DNA of 64,000 nucleotides from contig JARGPI010000019.1 in assembly GCA_029213005.1 (NCBI GenBank), positions 1 through 64,000 on the forward strand, written 5' to 3'. The position numbers and the translations under genes are program-made. The DNA is from Verrucomicrobiales bacterium (lineage in GTDB: Bacteria > Verrucomicrobiota > Verrucomicrobiia > Verrucomicrobiales > DEV007). Below the pieces are notes generated by a model. That model saw only the letters and a program-made list of their open reading frames with translations. It had not been told where the DNA came from and did not search any database. This document shows positions 50,757-59,458 of the stretch, piece after piece; position 1 is the first letter of the stretch, and each line of letters starts with the position of its first letter.

Positions 50757-52205
50757 TTATTTCTCGAGTTGGGTTGCCAATTGACTTTTCAATTTGGCAA
50801 CCAGTTCGGCCTGTTCCGGGAGGTAGGCCAGATTCTTCGTTTCGTGGGGATCTTCCCGGTGATCGTATAGTTCGATACCGAGAAAAGCTCCCTCCCCGTC
50901 GATCGGTCTCCATTCGGTGTATCGATAGCGATCAGTTCTCATTGAGTAACCAATCGATTTCCAGTCTTTCGGTTTAACGTAGAAGGGGTGCTGATGTTGA
51001 CTCAGAGCGACCTCTTTACCTTTGGCGGAAGCATCAGTCACGGTGTGAGCGAGGCTGACACCTTCAAGGTTCTCCGGAAGATTCTCCCGGATCCCGCCCA
51101 GATCGGCCATCGTGGGGTAGAGATCAACCAATTCAAATAGAGCGGTGGAGTCTTTGCCATGTTCTGACGGTTTTCCGGGATGGGAAATGATCAGGGGCAC
51201 CCGGGCGTCCAGCTCGAAGTTAGAGGTTTTTCCCCACTGAGCGTGTTCACCAATGTGAAAACCGTGATCTGAGGTGAAGATAACGATGGTCTCGTCCGCT
51301 TTCCCGCTCTCATCAAGAGCATCGAGAATTTTACCCACCTGAGCATCCAGAAAACTGATCGATGCATAGTAACCGTGGCGGTAGTGACGGATTTCGTCTT
51401 CGGTAAACTCCCGGTCTTTCGGTACCAAACCATAGCCTTTGATCTCTTTGGAATCATATAGAGCAATCTCCGGAGCGTCTTCGGGTGGACCAGAGGAAGC
51501 CGGCATCGGTATTTCGTTCTCTTTGTAGAGATCCCAGTATTTTTTGGGAGCGACAAAAGGCAGATGGGGTCTCCAGAAACCGACGGCGAGGAAGAAGGGT
51601 TGAGAACTCGTAGCGTGCTCTTTCAGCATCGCCGCGGCGAGATTTCCGATCTGTCCATCGCGATAGGCAGTGTCCGGTACATCGTAGGCTTCGGTAACGG
51701 GTGATTTATATAGAGGCTTTTCGCCGTTGGGTGCCGCATTATAAAATATAGTATCGGCTGAGTGAGTGCCCTCAAAGAAAGACTCATCGATTGACCAGGA
51801 TCGTCGGTCCTTGGTATCACCCATATTGTGAAACATTTTTCCAATGTTCTGACAGAAATACCCATGATTCTTAAAATGCTGAGGCAGGGTAATTAACTGG
51901 TGTCCGTTAGGTGCGGTGTCCCGGAAATATTTACGCAGGTCATCGACGCCTACGGTATCAGGTCGGAGGCCGGTTAAAAACGAAGACCGGGACGGATTAC
52001 ACACCGCCTGCTGGCAGTAGGCATTTTGATAGGTGATACCCCGGGCAGCTAATCGATCCAGATTTGGAGTGACAGCGGCTTTATCTTCGTAAGGCCCCAG
52101 AGCGCAGTTGAGGTCATCGGCCACTATAAACAGGAAATTAGGGCCAGCTGATGCCGCCGTTTGAAACAGACCGGTGGCCATCAAAAGAAAGGTCAAATAT
52201 CTCAT
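50757..52205 (-). CDS. Secreted sulfatase, iduronate-2-sulfatase-like
   Basis: From ATG 52205 a 482-residue protein with signal peptide (MRYLTFLLMATGLFQTAASA). The metal site FLFIVADDLNCALGPY resembles the iduronate-2-sulfatase group, followed by CNPSRSSFLTG with formylglycine Cys69, IGKMFHN, SFLDAQVGKILDALDES, TSDHGFHIGEHAQWGKTSNFE and a C-terminal LYDHREDPHETKNLA. The frame continues 28 codons upstream without a signal peptide at that start. The substrate is unknown, though uronate-2-sulfate is possible. Confidence 0.92.
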   Translation of the reverse strand: MRYLTFLLMATGLFQTAASAGPNFLFIVADDLNCALGPYEDKAAVTPNLDRLAARGITYQNAYCQQAVCNPSRSSFLTGLRPDTVGVDDLRKYFRDTAPNGHQLITLPQHFKNHGYFCQNIGKMFHNMGDTKDRRSWSIDESFFEGTHSADTIFYNAAPNGEKPLYKSPVTEAYDVPDTAYRDGQIGNLAAAMLKEHATSSQPFFLAVGFWRPHLPFVAPKKYWDLYKENEIPMPASSGPPEDAPEIALYDSKEIKGYGLVPKDREFTEDEIRHYRHGYYASISFLDAQVGKILDALDESGKADETIVIFTSDHGFHIGEHAQWGKTSNFELDARVPLIISHPGKPSEHGKDSTALFELVDLYPTMADLGGIRENLPENLEGVSLAHTVTDASAKGKEVALSQHQHPFYVKPKDWKSIGYSMRTDRYRYTEWRPIDGEGAFLGIELYDHREDPHETKNLAYLPEQAELVAKLKSQLATQLEK

Positions 52206-52414
52206 GCCGCAGTATAGGGAGAAGCTCCGGTTTTGCGAGAAAATGCGGGTATAGGCACCACTAAATAATAAAGTAAAATTAAATATCATATTTTTCTTGA
52301 TTATATATTAAAACCATCCTAGCGTGGCAAATTAGAGAATTACCATAATAATTTATAGTTTTCATTATCAACTAGCCGGGGCTTTTGATGTGATAAACGA
52401 AACCACTTGTTGAT

Positions 52415-55333
52415 ATGTCCTTTTCCTTCAGAAATCTTTTTTCCCAGGACGAAACTGGCGAGGCGCTTGGCGATCGGTCCGGTGCCGGTTTGGTTCCGGG
52501 GAGCAGTCGGAGTCAGGTGTTTGAAGTCAGTGAGTTGCTTCCGTTTATCCCCAAGGCGATTGCGGCCCAGAGTGGAATCCCGATGGACAAGTCGGTGCAG
52601 ATTCCCTTACCCGAAGAGGGCCAGGACGTTCGGCTCTCGACGATCTATCAGATCTGTCCCGCTCTGTTTGCTGCTGAAATTACGCCGTTAAATGATTCGA
52701 TTGTTAGTTTGCCGGCCAATCCTTCGGAAAACAGCGAGGCAGTGTCTCAAGGATTTTCGGCTCCTAATGGTAACCCTTTTGCCGATGCCGCAGTTGAGGA
52801 AGAGGAGCTTCCCGAATCCAGAAGAAGTGTGGCAGCGGTTGCCGAGGAAAAAAAAGAGGTGGCAGCGGGATTTGGTTTTTCCGGTATGAAAGCCGGTGAG
52901 CCACAGGCGAATCCATTCAGTGATTTGGGGCCTGGTCCGCAACCCGGTCCGGAAGCGGTGCAGCAGAAGCCAGCTCCTTTTTCATCAGCACTTCAGGAAA
53001 ATGCTTTCGGGGGAACACCTGAGCAGCCCAAAGGAAATCCGTTTGAAGATGCGACTTCATTTGAGGACATTATGAAGAGCAAGTCGTCTCCTGAGGAAAC
53101 GCCTGCAGCTCCATCAACACCTCCGGCAGAACCTGCTCCTAAATCATCCGGACCATCTTTTAAGGCTCCGGAACGTAGCTTTTCCACACTTTTTTCACAG
53201 CAGGCGGAAGAGGATCAGAATATTTCCGAAGCAAGCGATTCTCCGCTGGGGAAACTCTTCAAAGAAGCGACCGGCGAATATGTCGGGCCGCCCGAGAAGA
53301 GTGATTCCCTGTTTGGGGATTTGAATCAGGGTGGTGGATTCGAGGCCTTTATCCCACCCGGAATGGAAGACACTCAAACGCCCGAAGCGCTGCCAAAAGA
53401 GGAAATCGTGCCGCCGATGGTATTTTCGAACGATGATTCCGATCCAGTTCCCGCTGCCGAGGAACCGGAGCCACCGACCGTGATGTTTTCGCAGGAAACT
53501 GAGGAAACCGCGACCGACTCCGGATTATTTCAGCAGAATTCACCTTTCGGTCCACCACCGGTCGCTGACTCCTCTGAGGGTGAAGATTTCTCCGCTAAAT
53601 TAGCTCAGAGTATTTTTGGATCGTCCCCGGAGGGAGAGCCGAAAGAAGATTCCGCTCCGTCGCCATTTCATTCGCTGACCAATCCAGAGGCGAAAGCCGC
53701 GGAAGTTCCACCGGCAATACCCGAAGCGGATAAAGCTGAAGAGAAATCCGCGACGCCGATTGCCGACCAGTCATCATTTTTCAGTCGGTCTCCGATTGGT
53801 ATGGAATCGCCCGCGCCGACCCAGCCATCGGCATTTGAAAAGCCGCCGGTAGCCGAGCAACCACCAGCCTTCGAAAAGCCGCCGGTAGCCGAGCAACCAC
53901 CAGCCTTCGAAAAGCCGCCGGTAGCCGAGCAACCACCAGCCTTTGAAAAGCCACCGGTAGCCGAACAGCCACCAGCCTTCGAAAAGCCACCGGTAGCCGA
54001 ACAGCCACCAGCCTTTGAAAAGCCACCAGTAGCCGAGCAGCCACCAGCGATTGAAGAGCCACCAGTAGCCGAGCAACCACCAGCCTTCGAAAAGCCGTCG
54101 GTAGCCGAGCAACCACCAGCGATTGAAAAGCCGCCAGTAGCTGAGCAGCCACCAGCGATTGAAAAGCCACCAGTAGCCGAGCAACCACCAGCGATTGAAA
54201 AGCCGCCAGTAGCTGAGCAACCACCAGCCTTTGAAAAGCCGCCAGTAGCCGAGCAACCACCAGCCTTTGAAAAGCCACCAGTAGCTGAGCAGCCACCAGC
54301 GATTGAAGAGCCGCCAGTAGCCGAACAGCCACCAGCGATTGAAAAGCCGCCGGTAGCTGAGCAACCACCAGCGATTGAAAAGCCACTGGTAGCCGAACAA
54401 CCACCAGCGATTGAAGAGCCACCAGTAGCTGAGCAGCCACCAGCGATCGAAAAACCACCAGTAGCTGAGGAACCACCGGCAGCAGACCAACCACCAACTT
54501 TCGAAGAGCCGAAAGCTCAAAAAGCGGAACCCGCGCCTGAACCACCTCAGGCTGAGGAATCACCCGCTGAAACTAAAGTCCAGGAACTGGAACCCGCTCC
54601 GGAGTCAGGCATTTCACCCAAAGAATCCATGCAAAAATCAGGGCATTTTGATACAGACTTTTTCGCAAAATCGCCGGTCGCCGGGGATGAGAAGCCGCCT
54701 GTATTGAAAAATGAATCGGAGCCACAACCTCAGCCGGAACCCAAACCAGTTACTCAAGCTGTGGAATCCCGCGAGACTGATCAGTCACCGAATCAAGCAG
54801 TCGTGATCCCGGCGAAGTTGGGTAACAACCAATCGATTGTGGTTCAGCCCCCGGTTACGCCTGAAATCAAACCTGAGCCGGAAACCAACGAGGTTCCGAT
54901 CAAACGTCGCGAGCCAATCAATCCTGCCATGGGAGGTTCGGCAGATGAAATGCGGGATATCGAGTTGCGTGCCATTTTCAATACCGATGAAAATTTCACC
55001 CTTCGCAAAGTCAGTCAGAAAGTCGCTGCGATGGATGGAATTCACGCCTGTGCCGTCGTCACCACCGATCGTGTGATCGAAGCTTACGCTGATCAAACCT
55101 ATGCAATCGGGGACAAAATCCAGACCATGGCGGAACACGTCCGTGGACTCGCTGAAATGAGCGGGATCGGCGGAGCATCCTATTTTACCATTTACATGGA
55201 TCGATCCGTGATGAGCTTTTTCTTCGGCGGAAAAAACCTTCTCGGGGTGAAACATAAATCGGATGCCTTTAAACCGGGGACCCGCGAAAAACTGATTCTG
55301 GTAGCCCGCTCACTCGATACTTTGGAAAATTAA
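52415..55333 (+). CDS. Repeat-rich adaptor with C-terminal roadblock-like domain
   Basis: A 972-residue acidic, Pro-rich protein. Residues 1-90 form a compact N-terminal domain (ELLPFIPKAIAAQSGIPMDK). A long disordered part follows with three NPFxD motifs (residues 120-124, 166-170, 208-212) and, from residue 474, eighteen 12-residue repeats of type FEKPPVAEQPPA or IEKPPVAEQPPA. The C-terminal domain (about 845-972; EMRDIELRAIFNTDENFTLR, HACAVVTTDRVIEAYAD) looks like a roadblock/LC7 fold. It begins an operon with an MglA-like GTPase and a second roadblock gene, and probably scaffolds the GTPase. No family name is known to me. Confidence 0.8.
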   Translation: MSFSFRNLFSQDETGEALGDRSGAGLVPGSSRSQVFEVSELLPFIPKAIAAQSGIPMDKSVQIPLPEEGQDVRLSTIYQICPALFAAEITPLNDSIVSLPANPSENSEAVSQGFSAPNGNPFADAAVEEEELPESRRSVAAVAEEKKEVAAGFGFSGMKAGEPQANPFSDLGPGPQPGPEAVQQKPAPFSSALQENAFGGTPEQPKGNPFEDATSFEDIMKSKSSPEETPAAPSTPPAEPAPKSSGPSFKAPERSFSTLFSQQAEEDQNISEASDSPLGKLFKEATGEYVGPPEKSDSLFGDLNQGGGFEAFIPPGMEDTQTPEALPKEEIVPPMVFSNDDSDPVPAAEEPEPPTVMFSQETEETATDSGLFQQNSPFGPPPVADSSEGEDFSAKLAQSIFGSSPEGEPKEDSAPSPFHSLTNPEAKAAEVPPAIPEADKAEEKSATPIADQSSFFSRSPIGMESPAPTQPSAFEKPPVAEQPPAFEKPPVAEQPPAFEKPPVAEQPPAFEKPPVAEQPPAFEKPPVAEQPPAFEKPPVAEQPPAIEEPPVAEQPPAFEKPSVAEQPPAIEKPPVAEQPPAIEKPPVAEQPPAIEKPPVAEQPPAFEKPPVAEQPPAFEKPPVAEQPPAIEEPPVAEQPPAIEKPPVAEQPPAIEKPLVAEQPPAIEEPPVAEQPPAIEKPPVAEEPPAADQPPTFEEPKAQKAEPAPEPPQAEESPAETKVQELEPAPESGISPKESMQKSGHFDTDFFAKSPVAGDEKPPVLKNESEPQPQPEPKPVTQAVESRETDQSPNQAVVIPAKLGNNQSIVVQPPVTPEIKPEPETNEVPIKRREPINPAMGGSADEMRDIELRAIFNTDENFTLRKVSQKVAAMDGIHACAVVTTDRVIEAYADQTYAIGDKIQTMAEHVRGLAEMSGIGGASYFTIYMDRSVMSFFFGGKNLLGVKHKSDAFKPGTREKLILVARSLDTLEN
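53834..54481 (+). repeat. Eighteen 36-bp tandem repeats coding a 12-residue unit
   Basis: In-frame units of 36 bp run from 53834 to 54481. Six units of the FEKPP type come first, then a mixture of IEKPP, IEEPP, FEKPS, IEKPL and FEKPP. Units 1-3 are almost identical in DNA, which points to recent duplication. Because of the repeat, minus-strand frames stay open over the same span (a Trp-Leu-rich one), but they are shadows. Confidence 0.95.
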
Positions 55334-55345
55334 TTTTCACTCGAT

Positions 55346-55996
55346 ATGGCTTTCTGTAACCACTCCCGTCGTGAAGTTGACTTCAAAATCGTTTACTGCG
55401 GGACTCCTGAGGGAGGGAAAACCACCAATCTTCGCTACATTCACAAAAAACTGGATCCCCATTTCCGGGGAGACATGATCTCGCTCGCCACTGCGGAGAA
55501 CCGAACGCTGTTTTTCGATTTTCTGCCGGTGAAAGCGACGTCGATCAACGGTTATCAGACCAAATTTCATCTCTACACCGTTCCCGGTCAGCAGGTTTAT
55601 ACCAGCAACCGGGCCATCGTCTTACAGGGGGTGGATGCCATAATTTTCGTGGCCGATTCCGATCCGCTGCGGATGAATGAGAACCTGCAGGCTTTTCAGG
55701 ATACCCGGCAGGCACTCGAAATGAACGGGCTCGACCCGGACGAGGTGCCAATGGTGCTTCAATTCAACAAACGGGACCTGCCCGGCGCAATGGCTCCCGA
55801 TTTTATGGATGAGATGCTCAATGCTCAGCATCCGTCATTTTTGACCTGCGCTCTGTCCGGATATCAAATTTTTGCGACTCTGGACCACATTACTCAAATT
55901 GTTTTAAAGAACTTTCACTCCTCAGCCGTTAATGGGCGGGAGCGAATCGTAGAGGAAAACGTTGCATCCTCCTCGAAAGTCGCTCTTTGTAGGTAG
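55346..55996 (+). CDS. MglA-like Ras-superfamily GTPase
   Basis: A 216-residue small GTPase. Walker A is GTPEGGKTT (19-27), the switch II region has TVPGQ (78-82) in place of the Ras DTAGQ, as in MglA proteins, and G4 is NKRD (141-144). MglA in Myxococcus sets cell polarity with the roadblock protein MglB. It lies 12 bp after the repeat protein gene and is followed at once by a second roadblock gene, so it probably cycles with these two. Its role in this organism is unknown. The C-terminal end is Ser- and Val-rich. Confidence 0.92.
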   Translation: MAFCNHSRREVDFKIVYCGTPEGGKTTNLRYIHKKLDPHFRGDMISLATAENRTLFFDFLPVKATSINGYQTKFHLYTVPGQQVYTSNRAIVLQGVDAIIFVADSDPLRMNENLQAFQDTRQALEMNGLDPDEVPMVLQFNKRDLPGAMAPDFMDEMLNAQHPSFLTCALSGYQIFATLDHITQIVLKNFHSSAVNGRERIVEENVASSSKVALCR

Positions 55997-56004
55997 TGAA
56001 AGGA

Positions 56005-57087
56005 ATGAGTAACAGTCCAGGCCGACCATCCAACCGAAAATCCGATCGAACCGCAGCAGTCACCCTCGAAGTACCATCGGGAGTTGCTGACGATATCGAG
56101 GCGGTCTTACGTGGCTATGCGGAAGAAGCCGAGCTCGATACTTCTCTGGTCGTGGACCATAGCGGTTTTTTGATCGCGGGAATTTCCTCATTGCCTGATG
56201 TCGACGTAGACACCATCGGGGCACTTGTCGCCGGAGCGAGCGGCGCAACCGAAGGCCTGACCGGTGCCCTTGGCGAAGAAGGCCGGGTTGAAAGTCTCCA
56301 TCTCGGTGAAGATCGACTGCTTTATTTGAAGGAAATCGGGGAGAGATTTATTCTCGTGGGAGTCAGCGATTCCAACGTGCCGGCAGGAATTCTCCGGGAC
56401 CAGGCAAATTTGATCGAGGCACCGCTTTTAAAGCTCCTCGAAAAAGTCAAAGCGGTCCCCATGTCTCTGACCAAAAAAAAAGCCTTTGCGCCGATCGAGT
56501 CTAACGAGGTAAAACCACCTCCACCGAAATCATTGCGTCAGGCAGAACCAGCTCCTGAACCGGAACCCGAAGTAGCGGAAAAAGAACCCGCTCCGGTTGA
56601 ACCGCCACGTCCCCAGGCGCGCCCCGTGGTCGCTAAGGTGACTGCACCGCAGGTTGTGAAGAGCGAGAAAACGCCGGAAAAGATCGAGGCCAAACCCGGC
56701 GCACGGATTGGCGGAATGATCCCCGGCATTCAAGCTTCCGTTACCCCGGCGATTCAGAAAAAAGATCCCATTCCGGACGAGATTTTCGAGGAAGCCGGAA
56801 AAGGAAATGAGGCAATCGAAGTGAAACCGAAAGCCGAAGAAGCCAAAGCTGAAATTCCCGCCGAAGTAAAGAGAGCCGAGCCTCACGCCATCGTTGAAAA
56901 TTCTCCATTTGAAATGGACGACGGCGACGAAGAGGAAGAGTCGACTTTCAAACCGGCCCGACCCCACACCACGCCGGTTCACCTCAGTGTTCCCGCTGCC
57001 CGACAGCGTGAAGCAGCTGCCCGCAAAAAGCAGGAGGAAGACGAAGATAATCAGTCCGGTCCCCGCTATTCATTCGAGCTGGGATAG
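56005..57087 (+). CDS. Roadblock/LC7 (MglB-like) protein with disordered tail
   Basis: A 360-residue protein from ATG 56005. A GTG at 55996, overlapping the GTPase stop TAG by one base, is another possible start. Residues about 20-150 form a roadblock/LC7 domain: GVADDIEAVLRGYAEEAELD, SLVVDHSGFLIAGI, LVAGASGATEGLTGALGEE, GRVESLHLGEDRLLYLKEIG, ILVGVSDSN. The rest is Pro/Glu/Lys-rich low-complexity sequence (EPAPEPEPEVAEKEPAP), ending in basic and acidic blocks. MglB-type proteins activate MglA GTPases. The tail recalls the style of the first protein of the operon. Confidence 0.88.
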   Translation: MSNSPGRPSNRKSDRTAAVTLEVPSGVADDIEAVLRGYAEEAELDTSLVVDHSGFLIAGISSLPDVDVDTIGALVAGASGATEGLTGALGEEGRVESLHLGEDRLLYLKEIGERFILVGVSDSNVPAGILRDQANLIEAPLLKLLEKVKAVPMSLTKKKAFAPIESNEVKPPPPKSLRQAEPAPEPEPEVAEKEPAPVEPPRPQARPVVAKVTAPQVVKSEKTPEKIEAKPGARIGGMIPGIQASVTPAIQKKDPIPDEIFEEAGKGNEAIEVKPKAEEAKAEIPAEVKRAEPHAIVENSPFEMDDGDEEEESTFKPARPHTTPVHLSVPAARQREAAARKKQEEDEDNQSGPRYSFELG

Positions 57088-57209
57088 GAAGTCCGGTGGG
57101 ACCCGATTTAATTGTATAGTTATCGGCACCGGGTTCACAGTGGGATTACCTCAATTCATCAGCGGACTCTCCCCTTGAACCCGCCAGTGAACAAGCGGTT
57201 GGGAAGGAC

Positions 57210-57250
57210 AACTGTACAGGGTACAGTCCAAAGTTGTACCCTGTACAGTT
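57210..57250. repeat. Paired TGTACCCTGTACA element, copy E (inverted pair)
   Basis: AACTGTACAGGGTACA (57210-57225) and TGTACCCTGTACAGTT (57235-57250) are perfect 16-bp inverted repeats with a 9-nt loop. Core starts are again 22 bp apart. The pair faces outward, opposite to copy D. It lies 123 bp after the roadblock gene stop and 56 bp before the next start. Confidence 0.87.
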
Positions 57251-57305
57251 TTAGTTATGTCGGCTTGAGTCCCGATGTGAATCATGTTTTCATAATCGCC
57301 ACATC

Positions 57306-58964
57306 ATGAATATTTTCCGAATTCCCTGTCTTCTCCTGTTCTCTGGTATGTTGGCTTTTTCGCAGGATAAGCCGTTCTCGGAGGCGGACTTTTTGAAAGC
57401 TCTCGGGGAGAGTGATTACCAGTGTTCCTATCTCAGCTATTCCAAGCTCAAGTTTGGTGAAAAAACTCTCACTATTCTCGATGAAAAAGATAAGGAAAAG
57501 AGTACAGGTCTGGCAGAAGTAATAGAGCCCGGAATTATAAAAAAGCCGTTTAGAGACGGGAAATCGATCTGGTTTGTTTTCGCAGAGAATCTCGAGACTT
57601 TTATAGCCATGCATACGGTGCATGAACATCCGGCTACGATTTCGGGTGGCAAAGTAAGTTTGGAGAATCACGAAACATGGGCAGGTATCGAGATCGATAA
57701 AGATAACGCGACTCCTATTTTGAAAAGTGGAGGCACTGGTCAACCTTTTCCCCTCGTGAAATTTAATGAGTATGGCTACGGCGCCTTTTACAAAAATACC
57801 GGTATAAAAGGAGGGGTTGCCAGTGCTTTAGTGATATCCCGTTCCGGTAAAACCGCCTGGTGGCTCGAAGGCTTTCAGATAGCAAGCGGTGCCAAAACGT
57901 TTCGCAATCGCGACGCTAAAGCTCTCCGGCGGTCACCCAATACTGAATCGGTTCGGAGAACCAACCAGTTTGCCTGGTATCTGTTGAAAATGGGAAAACT
58001 GGATCAAGCTTTTGCTCACGAACGGTATGCCGAATACTATTTGCTGGATAAATACGGAGAGGACTCCGAAAAAACGATCGAAGGACTCCGGATAATCGGG
58101 GAATTAAGAGCCAGCGCCAATCAGCATAAATTGGGTCCTTACTGGATAGGTAAAGCTCGCGATCTCGCAAAGAAACATCTTCAGGATGAGCCTGAGAAAA
58201 TTCTGGAATACGAAGTGGAACTTGCCTGGTCTCAATATCAGGAAGGTGATTACGATGGGGCCACTAACACACTCAAATCCCTACCTCAACAACCAGATCT
58301 GAAAAAGCAGTTCGAGCGGCGGGAGTATGACTATGCCAATACCATTTCCGGCATCGCATTTGCGCAACGGGACTATGACAAAGCTGCTACGTGGCAGAAG
58401 CTCATTGCTGACGAATCGGTGAAATACGGTCATACCAACTGGGTCAAACAGGGTTGGATTCGGACGGCGGCGGCATTTCTCGCTAAAGGAGACTCTGCCA
58501 CAGCTTTAATAGCCTTGAATTCCGCGATAGACGTACAGGAGAAACTTCAGAAGGAAAAACCGCGAAACTATGAAACCCATGAGCTTTCTTTTGCGTGCTC
58601 AGCTCTGGAACAATGGGATGCGGCATTGAAGTATTCCAGCGAAGGTAACTTTAAATCCTATTACGAATTTGAAGAGGTAGCGAAACTCATTGCGCTGTGG
58701 AATCAGGGAAATAAAAGAGATGCGATGACTCTGGCCCGAAAAATTCGGGACAGGTTTCCAAATGGTCTCGATAGTTTACGGCGTACCGATGAAACTCATG
58801 AAATGTTTATCGCGTTGATCGATGTTTTAAGCGAGCCGGATTCTTCAATCAAAGTTAATGAATTCCGGAAAGTATGGTCGGTGGAGAAAGAGCGATTAAA
58901 AGTTCGCCCACTACATAACTTTCTGTTTTATCGCCTGGTGGCAAAGGCTGACAGTTTACTTTAG
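57306..58964 (+). CDS. Secreted protein with TPR-like repeats, function unknown
   Basis: A 552-residue exported protein (signal peptide MNIFRIPCLLLFSGMLAFSQ). Residues 20-200 are a beta-rich part of unknown family. From about residue 215 it is helical with TPR-like pairs (TNQFAWYLLKMGKLDQAFAH, VELAWSQYQEGDYDGATNTL, GIAFAQRDYDKAATWQKLIA). It may bind other proteins in the periplasm. I do not recognise the N-terminal domain. The SpoU methyltransferase gene starts 5 bp after its stop, so they are co-transcribed. Paired element E lies upstream. Confidence 0.75.
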   Translation: MNIFRIPCLLLFSGMLAFSQDKPFSEADFLKALGESDYQCSYLSYSKLKFGEKTLTILDEKDKEKSTGLAEVIEPGIIKKPFRDGKSIWFVFAENLETFIAMHTVHEHPATISGGKVSLENHETWAGIEIDKDNATPILKSGGTGQPFPLVKFNEYGYGAFYKNTGIKGGVASALVISRSGKTAWWLEGFQIASGAKTFRNRDAKALRRSPNTESVRRTNQFAWYLLKMGKLDQAFAHERYAEYYLLDKYGEDSEKTIEGLRIIGELRASANQHKLGPYWIGKARDLAKKHLQDEPEKILEYEVELAWSQYQEGDYDGATNTLKSLPQQPDLKKQFERREYDYANTISGIAFAQRDYDKAATWQKLIADESVKYGHTNWVKQGWIRTAAAFLAKGDSATALIALNSAIDVQEKLQKEKPRNYETHELSFACSALEQWDAALKYSSEGNFKSYYEFEEVAKLIALWNQGNKRDAMTLARKIRDRFPNGLDSLRRTDETHEMFIALIDVLSEPDSSIKVNEFRKVWSVEKERLKVRPLHNFLFYRLVAKADSLL

Positions 58965-58968
58965 CACA

Positions 58969-59454
58969 ATGGCTCGTCTCAAACAGGAATATGAAGCGGA
59001 TGGCTTTTTCGGGATTGGAGTTTTTCACTCCAGTGACGAAGAGAACATTGGAACGCTGTGGCGCTCTGCCTATATCCTCGGCGCTTCTTTTATTTTCACG
59101 ATTGATCGAAAGTACCGCAAGCAATCCAGCGATGTTACCAAAGCCTGGAGCCGGATTCCGCTATATCATTACGATGATTTCGACGAGTTCAAATCTTCGA
59201 TCCCCTATGCCGCATCGATTGTGGCGGTGGAGATGACGGATACCGCTGAACCGCTGGAAACTTTCGAGCACCCGCCGAGAGCTGTTTATCTACTGGGGAA
59301 TGAGGCATCAGGATTACCTCCGGCAGTCCTCGAGGAATGTCATAAAACGATCGTGCTCCCCGGCGCTTACAGTTTGAATGTAGCGGTAGCGGGGAGCCTG
59401 GTCATCTACGACCGGGGTACGAAGATCCGGTCGACTTTACCGCGTCGGCCTTAG
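58969..59454 (+). CDS. SpoU/TrmH-family RNA methyltransferase
   Basis: A 161-residue SPOUT methyltransferase with the deep trefoil knot. Motif 1 has NIGTLWRSAYILGA (26-39, the Asn and Arg of the active site), motif 2 LLGNEASGLP (108-117) and motif 3 SLNVAVAGSLVIYD (135-148), all holding S-adenosylmethionine. It has no extra N-terminal RNA-binding domain, so it resembles TrmL/YibK-like short members, which 2'-O-methylate tRNA. The exact target is unknown. It follows the TPR-like gene by 5 bp and converges with the large hydrolase gene (4 bp). Confidence 0.9.
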   Translation: MARLKQEYEADGFFGIGVFHSSDEENIGTLWRSAYILGASFIFTIDRKYRKQSSDVTKAWSRIPLYHYDDFDEFKSSIPYAASIVAVEMTDTAEPLETFEHPPRAVYLLGNEASGLPPAVLEECHKTIVLPGAYSLNVAVAGSLVIYDRGTKIRSTLPRRP

Positions 59455-59458
59455 TGAC

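Noticed and set aside
53774..54563. Long minus-strand frames rich in Trp, Leu and Val opposite the 36-bp repeats
   Set aside because: They are mirror readings of the 36-bp coding repeat; the plus frame is part of a 972-residue protein with domains at both ends.
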